Shown here in pieces: positions 7,814-14,410 of a DNA stretch of 14,432 nt; the stretch's first letter is position 1, and each line of letters begins with the position of its first letter. The position numbers were made by a program, and so were the translations under genes. The DNA comes from Roseovarius sp. (GTDB taxonomy: Bacteria; Pseudomonadota; Alphaproteobacteria; Rhodobacterales; Rhodobacteraceae): contig JALQUE010000218.1 in the NCBI GenBank assembly GCA_023260815.1, positions 1 to 14,432 on the forward strand. The letters run 5' to 3'. Under the pieces are notes generated by a model. That model searched no databases. It was not told the origin of the DNA and saw only the letters and a list, made by a program, of their open reading frames with translations.

Positions 7814-7852
7814 TTACATTACACCTTTTTTAACGTATGTTCAGGACGTTAA
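7802..7852. promoter_or_regulatory. Cluster of inverted repeats, possible operators
   Basis: Two perfect inverted repeats sit side by side: TGTAAT (7802-7807) with ATTACA (7818-7823), 10-nt spacer, and TTAACGT (7830-7836) with ACGTTAA (7846-7852), 9-nt spacer. TTACA/TGTAA occurs four times between 7786 and 7823 (7786-7790, 7802-7806 inverted, 7814-7818, 7819-7823). The first repeat covers the candidate -10 box, as a repressor site would. The region lies between divergent nudC and the CpdB-like gene and could serve either. I cannot assign a regulator. Confidence 0.4.
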
Positions 7853-7861
7853 CCAATCGAC

Positions 7862-9862
7862 GTGCCTGCGTTCACCGGCCCCCATGTGGATCCCCTCCAT
7901 TTTCAGCAATGCGATTGCCCGACGTTGAAAAACCTCCGCCCCTCACCCCCATCCGACAGACGCTCTCCCGTGGCGACCCTACATCTCAGATTGCTTGAAA
8001 CCACCGATATGCACGGTCATATCGCACCGTTCGACTATCTCGACCACCGGTGTCCGCGACAGTTCGGGCTGGCCCGCGTCGCGACCCTGATCCACGCCGC
8101 CCGCACCGAGGTGCCCAACTGCCTGCTGTTCGACAATGGCGATTTCCTCCAAGGCACGCCGCTCAGCGATCTGCCCCCCCTGCCCGGCGGCTGGCCTGGC
8201 CCTCACCCCGTGATCGCGGCCATGAACGCCTTGGGCTATGACGGCGTGGCGCTTGGCAATCACGACTTCAACTTCGGCCTCGAATTCCTGTCAAACGCCC
8301 TGTCGGACGCGCGTTTTCCAGTGACCTGCGCCAATCTGCACCCCTTGGGCAAGACGCGCCTGCCCGCCGCCCCGACCCTCCTGCTGACCCGCCGCCTGCG
8401 CGACGAGGCCGGGCGCCTGCACGACCTCAGGATCGGCGTGATCGGCGTGGTGGTGCCACAGGTCGCCACATGGGACCGTGACCACCTGCAAGGCCGCGTC
8501 CGGACCGCCGGGATCACCGAAACCGCCCGTGCTCAGGCGCCCGCGCTGCGTGCCGCGGGCGCCGATCTTGTGGTCATGCTGGCCCATACCGGGATCGACG
8601 ATACCGCCGATCACCCAGGGCTGGAAAACGCGGCCCTGCCGCTGGCCACCGTTCCCGGCATCGACGCGGTTCTTGCAGGCCACAGCCACCGGGTTTTCCC
8701 CGGCCCCGATCATGATGGCCTGCCCGGCGTCGATAGCGCCGATGGCACGCTGCATGGCATTCCCGCCGTGATGGCGGGGTTCGCCGGATCGCATCTGGGC
8801 ATTGTCGATCTGCGGCTTGCACTTGGCCCCCAAGGTTGGCGCGTTCAGCGCCACCGCTCCGAGGCCCGCCCCGTGCAGCGCACGCCGGGCACGCCCCCCG
8901 CCCCCGCCGATCCCGCGATTCTGCGCATCGTGGGCCGCGCCCATAACCAGACGATCACGGCCATGGGCAAACGCCTCAACACCACGCGCATCCCTTTGCA
9001 CAGCTATCTGGCACTGATCCGCGATGATCCCGTCACCGCCCTGATCAACGCCGCCCAGACCGCTGCCATTGCCCGCGCCGTCCACGGTACGCCGGCCGGG
9101 GGGCTGCCGATCCTGTCTGCCACGGCCCCCTTTCGCACCGGCGGACGTGCTGGCCCTTATCACTATGTCGACATCCCGCCCGGCCCGTTCCGTATGGGCG
9201 ATGCGGTCAGCCTTTATCCCTTTCCCAACACCCTGACCTGTGCGCGCATCACCGGCGCCCGCCTGCGCGACTGGCTCGAACGCGCCGCCAGCGGCTTTCT
9301 TCGCATCCTGCCGGATCGCCCCGACCAGCCGCTTCTCGATCCCCGGTTTCCCGGCCATGCCTTCGACACCGTTTCAGGCGTCACCTACCGGATCGACGTG
9401 GGCCAGCCCGCGCGCTTCGGCCCGGATGGCGCGCTCATCGATCCAGACGCAAGACGCATTCTCGATCTGCGCATCGCGGGCCGCCCCGTCCGGGACGATA
9501 ACCTGTTCCTGATCGCCACCAACAATTATCGCGCCGCCGGCAGCGGCCCCTATCCGGCACTGGGCGACGGCGATCTTGTCCTCGGCCCAACACGGCAGGC
9601 GGCCCGACAAGTGCGCGACGCGCTCACCCATCATATCCGCCACAGCGCCCCCATCGACGCCCCGCGCGACACCGGCTGGGCTCTCTGTGCGGTTCCGGGG
9701 GCCAGCGTGCGAATCGAGACCGGCCCCGGCCTGCGCCGCCACCCGTGCGACATGGATGCGCTCGCCGCCCGGGATCTGGGCCGCGACAGCAAAGGCTTCC
9801 TGCGCTTGCGCCTGCCTCTGGGGGCCGACGCGCCCCTTGCGAATCCGCCGCAAGACCCCTAG
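7862..9862 (+). CDS. cpdB: CpdB-like 2',3'-cyclic-nucleotide phosphodiesterase / 3'-nucleotidase
   Basis: Two-metal phosphoesterase of the 5'-nucleotidase family that scavenges phosphate from 2',3'-cyclic nucleotides and 3'-nucleotides. Seen: N-terminal metallophosphatase domain with TTDMHGHI (D49, H51), FDNGDFLQGTP (D94), ALGNHDFNFG (N133, H134), AHTGID (H242) and LAGHSHRVFPG (H274, H276); then a C-terminal 5'-nucleotidase domain from about 350 with LYPFPNTL and ATNNYRAAGSG, residues that hold the base. Family members are normally periplasmic, yet no signal peptide or lipobox is visible from any start. The GTG at 7862 (666 residues) has no clear ribosome site; conserved sequence begins near residue 38, so the GTG at 7970 (630 residues) is a serious alternative, as is TTG 7925. 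The stop is 7 nt before the SRP RNA. The symbol follows the family; cpdB-type activity is inferred, other phosphoester substrates remain possible. Confidence 0.88.
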   Translation: MPAFTGPHVDPLHFQQCDCPTLKNLRPSPPSDRRSPVATLHLRLLETTDMHGHIAPFDYLDHRCPRQFGLARVATLIHAARTEVPNCLLFDNGDFLQGTPLSDLPPLPGGWPGPHPVIAAMNALGYDGVALGNHDFNFGLEFLSNALSDARFPVTCANLHPLGKTRLPAAPTLLLTRRLRDEAGRLHDLRIGVIGVVVPQVATWDRDHLQGRVRTAGITETARAQAPALRAAGADLVVMLAHTGIDDTADHPGLENAALPLATVPGIDAVLAGHSHRVFPGPDHDGLPGVDSADGTLHGIPAVMAGFAGSHLGIVDLRLALGPQGWRVQRHRSEARPVQRTPGTPPAPADPAILRIVGRAHNQTITAMGKRLNTTRIPLHSYLALIRDDPVTALINAAQTAAIARAVHGTPAGGLPILSATAPFRTGGRAGPYHYVDIPPGPFRMGDAVSLYPFPNTLTCARITGARLRDWLERAASGFLRILPDRPDQPLLDPRFPGHAFDTVSGVTYRIDVGQPARFGPDGALIDPDARRILDLRIAGRPVRDDNLFLIATNNYRAAGSGPYPALGDGDLVLGPTRQAARQVRDALTHHIRHSAPIDAPRDTGWALCAVPGASVRIETGPGLRRHPCDMDALAARDLGRDSKGFLRLRLPLGADAPLANPPQDP

Positions 9863-9869
9863 ATACCCC

Positions 9870-9969
9870 GGTGAGAGGTTGGCGCGGGCAGGCGCCTCGC
9901 CAACCCGGTCAGGTCCGGAAGGAAGCAGCCGTAACGAGCCCCGCTTGGGTCGTTGTCCAACCTCTCACC
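9870..9969 (+). ncRNA. ffs: Small (4.5S-type) signal recognition particle RNA
   Basis: RNA core of the signal recognition particle; it binds Ffh and FtsY for co-translational membrane targeting. The universally conserved apical loop is plain: GGTCAGGTCCGGAAGGAAGC (9907-9926) followed by AGCC. The ends pair perfectly over 13 bp, GGTGAGAGGTTGG (9870-9882) with CCAACCTCTCACC (9957-9969), giving a hairpin of about 100 nt without the Alu domain, the usual proteobacterial form. The 3' flank CCCCCTTTT (9974-9982) may end transcription. No promoter fits in the 7 nt before it, so its promoter must lie inside the 3' end of the CpdB-like gene or it is cut from a longer transcript. Confidence 0.97.
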
Positions 9970-10029
9970 TCTTCCCCCTTTTGACTGCGATACGTGCCGT
10001 TTACCTGCGGCCTGCGCGGTTCCGGCCAT

Positions 10030-10058
10030 TTGGTCGCACCCTGTCCGGCAATTTAGAT
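10030..10058 (+). promoter_or_regulatory. Candidate promoter for the two membrane-protein genes
   Basis: TTGGTC (10030-10035), 17-nt spacer, TTAGAT (10053-10058): 4 of 6 and 4 of 6 matches to the sigma-70 consensus, 80 nt before the ATG at 10138 in the 168-bp gap after ffs. The rest of the gap shows nothing I recognise. Confidence 0.3.
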
Positions 10059-10137
10059 CGCATTCTCCGGGTTTTCCGCCTTTCCTCTTGGCCGCATCGG
10101 CCTATCTGCGTCCCGTGGTATTCAATCGGAGGCAAAG

Positions 10138-10404
10138 ATGGACGGACAGACAGTCGACACGGATCGCCGCACCGCCGAAGCGATGCGCCAGCAGGAAGTC
10201 TACGAAAAGGCGATGGCCTCCCTCCGGCTCGAGGGTCGCAAGACCGAAGCGATGGGATATGCCGTCATGGCCGCCGTGGACAGCTTCGCACCCGCAAGCC
10301 GCGGGGAAGGCTGGCTGGGCCGTGCCGTGTTCTGGTCAAAGATCGGCTGCATCACCTTCGTTTGCGTCGCGCCCAACTATCTGGTCTGGCGCCTGCTTCT
10401 GTAA
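10138..10404 (+). CDS. Small membrane protein of unknown function
   Basis: I do not recognise a family. The 88 residues comprise a charged, probably helical cytosolic part (TDRRTAEAMRQQEVYEKAM at 7-25, then RLEGRKTEAMGYAVMAAVDSF) and one C-terminal hydrophobic segment (KIGCITFVCVAPNYLVWRLL, 68-87) likely to span the membrane, leaving almost nothing outside. It is probably a real gene: ATG 10138 has GGAGG six bases upstream, base use fits the neighbours, and the reading continues to the gene next door 18 nt later. Co-transcription with the methyltransferase-like gene suggests, but does not show, a joint role. Confidence 0.75.
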   Translation: MDGQTVDTDRRTAEAMRQQEVYEKAMASLRLEGRKTEAMGYAVMAAVDSFAPASRGEGWLGRAVFWSKIGCITFVCVAPNYLVWRLLL

Positions 10405-10422
10405 CCTGCGCCGCACATCTTC

Positions 10423-11232
10423 GTGACACCCCGGACCGACAGCACCTTCGCACGGCTTTTGCGCCTTGTGACGGGCCTTTTCCATGCGCCTCCCGGCGCT
10501 GGTCGCATTGCCTTGGCCCTGGCCTATGGCGTGGTCTGTCACGCGGTCTTTGCCGTGGCCGTCCTGGCGATGATCGTTGCGATGTTCTTCGGCATGAGCG
10601 AAAGCCTGGGCCGTGTGCCCGCGCCTTGGCACATCGTGGTCAATGCCCTGCTGATCGTGCAATTCCCGCTGGCGCATTCCGTGCTGCTGACGGCGCGGGG
10701 CCGCGCCTTTCTGTCCCGGCTGGCACCACGGCCCCATGGCTCGACATTGGCCACCACCACCTATGCGATCATCGCCTCCGCGCAACTGGCCGCGCTCTTC
10801 CTCCTCTGGACACCAAGCGGCATCGTCTGGTGGCGGGCCGAGGGCGCGGCCTTCTGGCTGCTCTGCGCAGCCTATGCCAGCGCGTGGCTGATCCTCATCA
10901 AGGCCAGCTATGACGCCGGCCCCGAGGTGCAGTCCGGCGCGCTCGGCTGGATGTCCCTGGTGCAAAAGATCCGCCCCCGATTTCCCGACATGCCCGACAC
11001 CGGCCTCTTCCGTTTGATCCGGCAACCGATCTACGTGGGCTTCGCGCTGACGCTCTGGACCGTGCCGGTCTGGACCCCCGACCAACTGGCGCTGGCACTT
11101 GTCTATACGGCCTATTGCCTGCTCGCGCCCCGGCTCAAGGAACGTCGCTTCACCGCCCTCTACGGGGACCGCTTCCACCGCTACCAGACCCGCACCCCCT
11201 ACATCCTGCCGCGCCTCCGCCGATCCCGGTGA
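10423..11232 (+). CDS. Polytopic membrane methyltransferase of the ICMT/PEMT superfamily, MddA-like
   Basis: Integral membrane protein (269 residues) with helices at about 28-56, 70-90, 110-130, 142-162 and 203-235. The C-terminal block LIRQPIYVGFALTLWTVPVW (198-217), then LKERRFTALYGDRFHRYQ (238-255) and TPYILPR, is the SAM-binding signature of isoprenylcysteine-carboxylmethyltransferase-like enzymes (R-x-P-x-Y-x-G ... E-R ... G-x-x-Y-x-x-Y). Spacing and the TPxW segment look closest to MddA, which methylates methanethiol to dimethyl sulfide, a plausible trait in a Roseobacter-type organism; NnrU-like proteins are an alternative. Substrate is inferred only. Starts at GTG 10423 with no strong ribosome site, 18 nt after the small membrane protein, so coupled translation is possible. 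Confidence 0.72.
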   Translation: MTPRTDSTFARLLRLVTGLFHAPPGAGRIALALAYGVVCHAVFAVAVLAMIVAMFFGMSESLGRVPAPWHIVVNALLIVQFPLAHSVLLTARGRAFLSRLAPRPHGSTLATTTYAIIASAQLAALFLLWTPSGIVWWRAEGAAFWLLCAAYASAWLILIKASYDAGPEVQSGALGWMSLVQKIRPRFPDMPDTGLFRLIRQPIYVGFALTLWTVPVWTPDQLALALVYTAYCLLAPRLKERRFTALYGDRFHRYQTRTPYILPRLRRSR

Positions 11233-11306
11233 CAGCGCCACGATGCGGGCAGCGCTTGGTCGGTCCACCGCGCGCTGTCTTCACCACGCCATCCGCCAAC
11301 AGCCGC

Positions 11307-11350
11307 ACCGACGCGATACCGACGTTGTACCGACGTGATACCGAACAGCG
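11307..11350. repeat. 11-bp tandem repeat, three full units plus a degenerate fourth
   Basis: ACCGACGCGAT (11307-11317), ACCGACGTTGT (11318-11328), ACCGACGTGAT (11329-11339) and ACCGAACAGCG (11340-11350) follow each other without gaps. All share ACCGA and the first three ACCGACG. The 11-bp period puts every copy on one face of the helix. It lies between the 3' ends of two convergent genes and is followed by a T-rich stretch (CCTTGTTTTTTAGCG, 11357-11371). The rest of the gap (11233-11392) shows only a short inverted repeat AGCGC/GCGCT (11234-11256) and no clear gene. Confidence 0.7.
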
Positions 11351-11392
11351 TTTTCCCTTGTTTTTTAGCGTATTAACCCTGATTCGAAGGCC

Positions 11393-11875
11393 TCAGCCCT
11401 GCCGCGCCCATTCCAGCTGCGCCGCCGTCTCAACCGCGCAGGGCCGGATCGCCCTCAGCCGCGCAAACGCCGCCTCCGGCGCCTCGCCCGCCTCGATCAT
11501 CAGCCGCAACGCCGCCATCCCCGACCGCCCACAGCCCGCCATGCAATGGATCAACACCCGGCCCCGTCCCTGCAGCGCCGACAGGGCCGCATTGCTGGCC
11601 ATATGCCAAGCCTCCTCGCCTTCGGGGCCGGGCGTGTCCATGTCGGGCACCGGCACATGGAGCCACCGCGTCCCCATGTCCTGCACATCGTTCCCCAGAT
11701 CGCCCGCGCCCTGCGCGGCCAACTCGGGCAAAGTGACCATGGAGACCACCAACGCCGGCTTCCAGTCGCGCAGATGGGCGATGTCCTCGGCATAATGTCC
11801 GCCCCGACCCGGCATCGGCGCAATGGCCAGTATCCCTTCGGCGACCTGCAAGGCGTGTATGATAAATCCCGTCAT
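11393..11875 (-). CDS. Dual-specificity-phosphatase-like protein
   Basis: Cytosolic cysteine-based phosphatase-fold protein (160 residues). Seen: the P-loop IHCMAGCGRSGMAA (109-122) with nucleophile Cys111, CX5R ending at Arg117 and Ser118; upstream VPVPDMDTP (74-82), where Asp78 or Asp80 would be the general acid; and an N-terminal strand pattern HALQVAEGILAIAPMPGRGG typical of bacterial DSP-like proteins. All catalytic residues are present, so it should be active. The substrate (phosphotyrosine, phosphoserine or a small phosphorylated molecule) cannot be told. The ATG at 11875 has only a weak ribosome site (TAGGGC). It is divergent from dnaX and convergent with the methyltransferase-like gene. 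Confidence 0.85.
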   Translation of the reverse strand: MTGFIIHALQVAEGILAIAPMPGRGGHYAEDIAHLRDWKPALVVSMVTLPELAAQGAGDLGNDVQDMGTRWLHVPVPDMDTPGPEGEEAWHMASNAALSALQGRGRVLIHCMAGCGRSGMAALRLMIEAGEAPEAAFARLRAIRPCAVETAAQLEWARQG

Positions 11876-12072
11876 GATTACAATGCCCTACATCTATATC
11901 AGCGGCATCGTCACATGGTCTTCCGACCGCGACATGCCCCTCCCTCAGCCACGATATCCTTGCCGCAACCCCGTCCAAAAGCAAGCTGCATGCGCAGGCT
12001 CGCTTTAGACGGTGGACGCCCCCCGCCCCCCGCTTTAGGCTGGCGACGATCTCCGAATCCGACAGGCCCCGC
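11876..12072. promoter_or_regulatory. Divergent phosphatase / dnaX intergenic region
   Basis: This 197-bp gap must hold the dnaX promoter and that of the phosphatase gene. CGCTTTAG occurs twice, exactly 30 bp apart (12001-12008 and 12031-12038), separated by a C-rich tract (12019-12031). TTTAGA at 12004-12009 could be a -10 box for dnaX but no matching -35 is visible. On the minus strand TATAGA (11898-11893) could serve the phosphatase gene. No confident promoter. Confidence 0.3.
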
Positions 12073-13857
12073 ATGACCGACACACCCGCCAGACCCTATC
12101 AGGTGCTCGCCCGGAAATACCGGCCCGAAACCTTTGCCGATCTGGTGGGTCAGGACGCGATGGTACGCACGCTGAAAAACGCGTTCAAGGCCGACCGGAT
12201 CGCGCAGGCCTTCATCATGACAGGCATTCGCGGCACCGGCAAAACCACCACCGCCCGGATCATCGCCAAGGGTATGAACTGCATCGGGCCGGACGGTCAG
12301 GGCGGCCCCACCACCGAACCATGTGGCCAGTGCGAACATTGCACCGCCATCATGGAAGGCCGCCATGTCGACGTGCTGGAGATGGACGCCGCCTCCCGCA
12401 CAGGCGTGGGCGATGTCCGCGAAATCATTGATTCCGTTCACTATCGCGCCGCCTCCGCGCGCTACAAGATCTACATCATCGACGAGGTGCACATGCTCTC
12501 GACCAGCGCATTCAACGCGCTGCTCAAGACGCTTGAAGAACCCCCCGAGCATGTGAAATTCATCTTCGCCACCACCGAAATCCGCAAGGTGCCCGTCACC
12601 GTGCTCAGCCGCTGCCAGCGCTTCGATCTGCGCCGCATCGAGCCTGAAGTGATGATCGCCCTCTTGCGCCGGATCGCCGACGCCGAAGGGGCGCAGATCG
12701 CGGGTGATGCCTTGGCGCTCATCACACGCGCCGCCGAAGGCTCGGCGCGGGACGCCACATCGCTGCTGGATCAGGCGATCAGCCATGGCGCCGGCGAAAC
12801 CACCGCCGCCGAGGTGCGCTCCATGCTCGGCCTGGCCGATCGCGGCCGGGTGCTCGACCTTTTCGATCTGATCATGAAGGGCGATGCGGCCGGCGCGCTG
12901 ACCGAACTGGGCGGCCAATACGCCGAAGGCGCCGATCCGATGGCGGTGCTGCGGGATCTGGCCGAGATCACCCACTGGATTTCCGTCGTCAAGATCACCC
13001 CCGAAGCCGCCGACGACCCCACCATCGGTCCCGACGAACGCGCCCGTGGCCAGCAAATGGCCGAGGCCCTGCCAATGCGCGTCCTGACCAGGATGTGGCA
13101 GATGCTCCTCAAGGCGCTCGACGAGGTGGCCGAGGCGCCAAACGCCATGATGGCTGCCGAAATGGCCGTGATCCGACTGACCCATGTGGCCGATCTTCCC
13201 ACACCCGAAGACCTCGTGCGCAAACTGCGCGACGCCCCGCCGCCCGCCGCCCCACCGCCCGGCACAGGCCTCAGCGCCGCCGGCCCTGCGGCCCACGGTC
13301 AGTCATCCGCGGCAAGCGCTCCCCAGGCCACCACCGCTCCGACCCATCCGGGCCCCTCCGGTCCAGGCGCGCGCGCGCATGGCGGCCCACAGGCCCTCGC
13401 GGTCGCCGCCGATGCCGCTCTGGCCCATTACCCGACATTCGAGCATGTGGTCGACCTGATCCGCGCCCACCGCGACGTCAAGCTGCTGGTCGAGGTGGAA
13501 ACCAACGTGCGGCTCGTCTCCTACCGGCCCGGCCGCATCACCTTTCAGCCCACCGGCAACGCCCCTCAGGACCTGTCGCAACGCTTGGGCGCCGCGCTGC
13601 AACGCTGGACCGGCAACCGCTGGGGCATCAGCATCGTGAACGACGGCGGCGCCGAAACCATCGCCGAACAGCGTGACGCCGCCGATACCGCCCTGCGCGA
13701 TGAAGCCAGCCGTCATCCGCTGGTGCAGGCCGTTCTGTCCGCTTTTCCCAAGGCGCAGATCACCTCGATCCGCACCGAAGCCGACATCGCCGCCGAAGCC
13801 GGCGCCGAGGCGCTGCCCGAAGTAGAGGATGAATGGGATCCCTTCGAAGAAGACTGA
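12073..13857 (+). CDS. dnaX: DNA polymerase III subunit tau (clamp loader)
   Basis: ATPase core of the DNA polymerase III clamp loader, which places the beta clamp on primed DNA and holds polymerases together. In 594 residues: LARKYRP (12-18), FADLVGQ, Walker A GIRGTGKTT (51-59), zinc module cysteines 70, 84, 87 and 90, Walker B YIIDEVHML (134-142), LLKTLEEPPEHVKFIFATTE (150-169) and the SRC arginine-finger motif (179-181). A Pro/Ala/His-rich linker (about 385-445) precedes the C-terminal tau region (FEHVVDLIRAHRDVKLLVEV onward), ending in the acidic EDEWDPFEED. No A-AAA-AAG slip site with hairpin of the E. coli gamma type was seen. The ATG at 12073 has only ACAGG upstream. It heads dnaX-ybaB. 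Confidence 0.97.
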   Translation: MTDTPARPYQVLARKYRPETFADLVGQDAMVRTLKNAFKADRIAQAFIMTGIRGTGKTTTARIIAKGMNCIGPDGQGGPTTEPCGQCEHCTAIMEGRHVDVLEMDAASRTGVGDVREIIDSVHYRAASARYKIYIIDEVHMLSTSAFNALLKTLEEPPEHVKFIFATTEIRKVPVTVLSRCQRFDLRRIEPEVMIALLRRIADAEGAQIAGDALALITRAAEGSARDATSLLDQAISHGAGETTAAEVRSMLGLADRGRVLDLFDLIMKGDAAGALTELGGQYAEGADPMAVLRDLAEITHWISVVKITPEAADDPTIGPDERARGQQMAEALPMRVLTRMWQMLLKALDEVAEAPNAMMAAEMAVIRLTHVADLPTPEDLVRKLRDAPPPAAPPPGTGLSAAGPAAHGQSSAASAPQATTAPTHPGPSGPGARAHGGPQALAVAADAALAHYPTFEHVVDLIRAHRDVKLLVEVETNVRLVSYRPGRITFQPTGNAPQDLSQRLGAALQRWTGNRWGISIVNDGGAETIAEQRDAADTALRDEASRHPLVQAVLSAFPKAQITSIRTEADIAAEAGAEALPEVEDEWDPFEED

Positions 13858-13965
13858 ATTGCGCGGAACGGCTTGCCAGTCGCCTTCCGTGGACCGATAT
13901 GATGTAACGACACCAGACACCCAGATTTGCCGGGCCGCCCCGGCCCCGCCACCAAGGAGAAGATG

Positions 13966-14310
13966 ATGTTCAAGGGATTGGGCCAGATGGGCGACATGGC
14001 CAAGATGATGAAGGCCGCTCAGGAAATGCAGCAGAAGATGGCCGATCTGCAGGAAGACATGCACAACATGATGGTCGAAGGCGTCTCCGGCGCCGGCCTC
14101 GTGAAAGCGACATGCAGCGCCAAGGGCGAACTCAAGGCGCTCGATATCGATCCTTCGATCTTCAATTCCGATGACAAGGAAGTGGTCGAGGATCTGATCC
14201 TTGCCGCCATCAAGGACGCGCAGCAAAAGGCCAGCGACCGCGCCCAGGAAGAAATGGGCAAACTCACCGAAAGCATGGGCCTTCCCAAGGACATGAAGCT
14301 GCCCTTCTGA
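13966..14310 (+). CDS. ybaB: YbaB/EbfC-family nucleoid-associated protein
   Basis: Small DNA-binding dimer that coats the nucleoid. The 114 residues show the standard pattern: Met/Lys/Gln-rich first helix (MGDMAKMMKAAQEMQQKMAD), VEGVSGAGLVKATCSAKGEL, the conserved DPSIF with VVEDLILAAIKDAQQKA, and a C-terminal Met/Lys-rich tail (GLPKDMKLPF). Two ATGs lie in tandem; the one at 13966 is used because it is 6 nt from AAGGAG (13954-13959), while the one at 13963 is only 3 nt away. It lies 108 bp after dnaX, a wide gap with a weak TTGCCA/TATGAT pair (19-nt spacer), so it may have its own promoter as well. The dnaX-ybaB order is conserved in many bacteria. Confidence 0.96.
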   Translation: MFKGLGQMGDMAKMMKAAQEMQQKMADLQEDMHNMMVEGVSGAGLVKATCSAKGELKALDIDPSIFNSDDKEVVEDLILAAIKDAQQKASDRAQEEMGKLTESMGLPKDMKLPF

Positions 14311-14329
14311 CCGTGTTTTGGCCTGTGCG

Positions 14330-14377
14330 TCTTCTGGCCTCAAATATCCCGGGGAGCGCGAGGGGCTGGCCCCTCGC
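14330..14377 (+). repeat. Palindromic interspersed repeat, copy 2, after ybaB
   Basis: Bases 14330-14354 repeat 612-636 exactly. The stem that follows is different: GCGAGGGG (14358-14365) with CCCCTCGC (14370-14377), loop CTGG. It begins 19 nt past the ybaB stop. Only two T residues follow the stem, so it is not a classic intrinsic terminator; it may mark or stabilise the 3' end of the message. Confidence 0.8.
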
Positions 14378-14410
14378 TTCCCCCCAGTCGCCCTTGCATC
14401 GGCCCGAGTA

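Noticed and set aside
7830..7853. CtrA-type site (TTAAC repeated at 7830 and 7849)
   Set aside because: The known CtrA motif has TTAA halves 7 nt apart; here the gap is 14 nt, so the inverted-repeat reading is preferred.
8291..9358. Minus-strand open frame opposite the CpdB-like gene
   Set aside because: Antisense to a gene with intact metal-binding motifs; the product is Gly/Ala/Arg-rich with no domain.
11307..11350. CRISPR array
   Set aside because: The units are 11 bp and abut each other with no spacers; no cas genes nearby.
12073..13857. Programmed frameshift in dnaX giving a short gamma form
   Set aside because: No run such as A-AAA-AAG followed by a hairpin was seen; CTGAAAAACGCG near 12170 is too early and lacks the pattern.
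11911..14343. Minus-strand open frames opposite dnaX and ybaB (11911-13296, 13303-14343)
   Set aside because: Shadows produced by high GC at third positions; dnaX and ybaB are certain on the plus strand.
14358..14379. Intrinsic terminator after ybaB
   Set aside because: The stem is strong but only TT follows before a C-run; it is better explained as part of the interspersed repeat.
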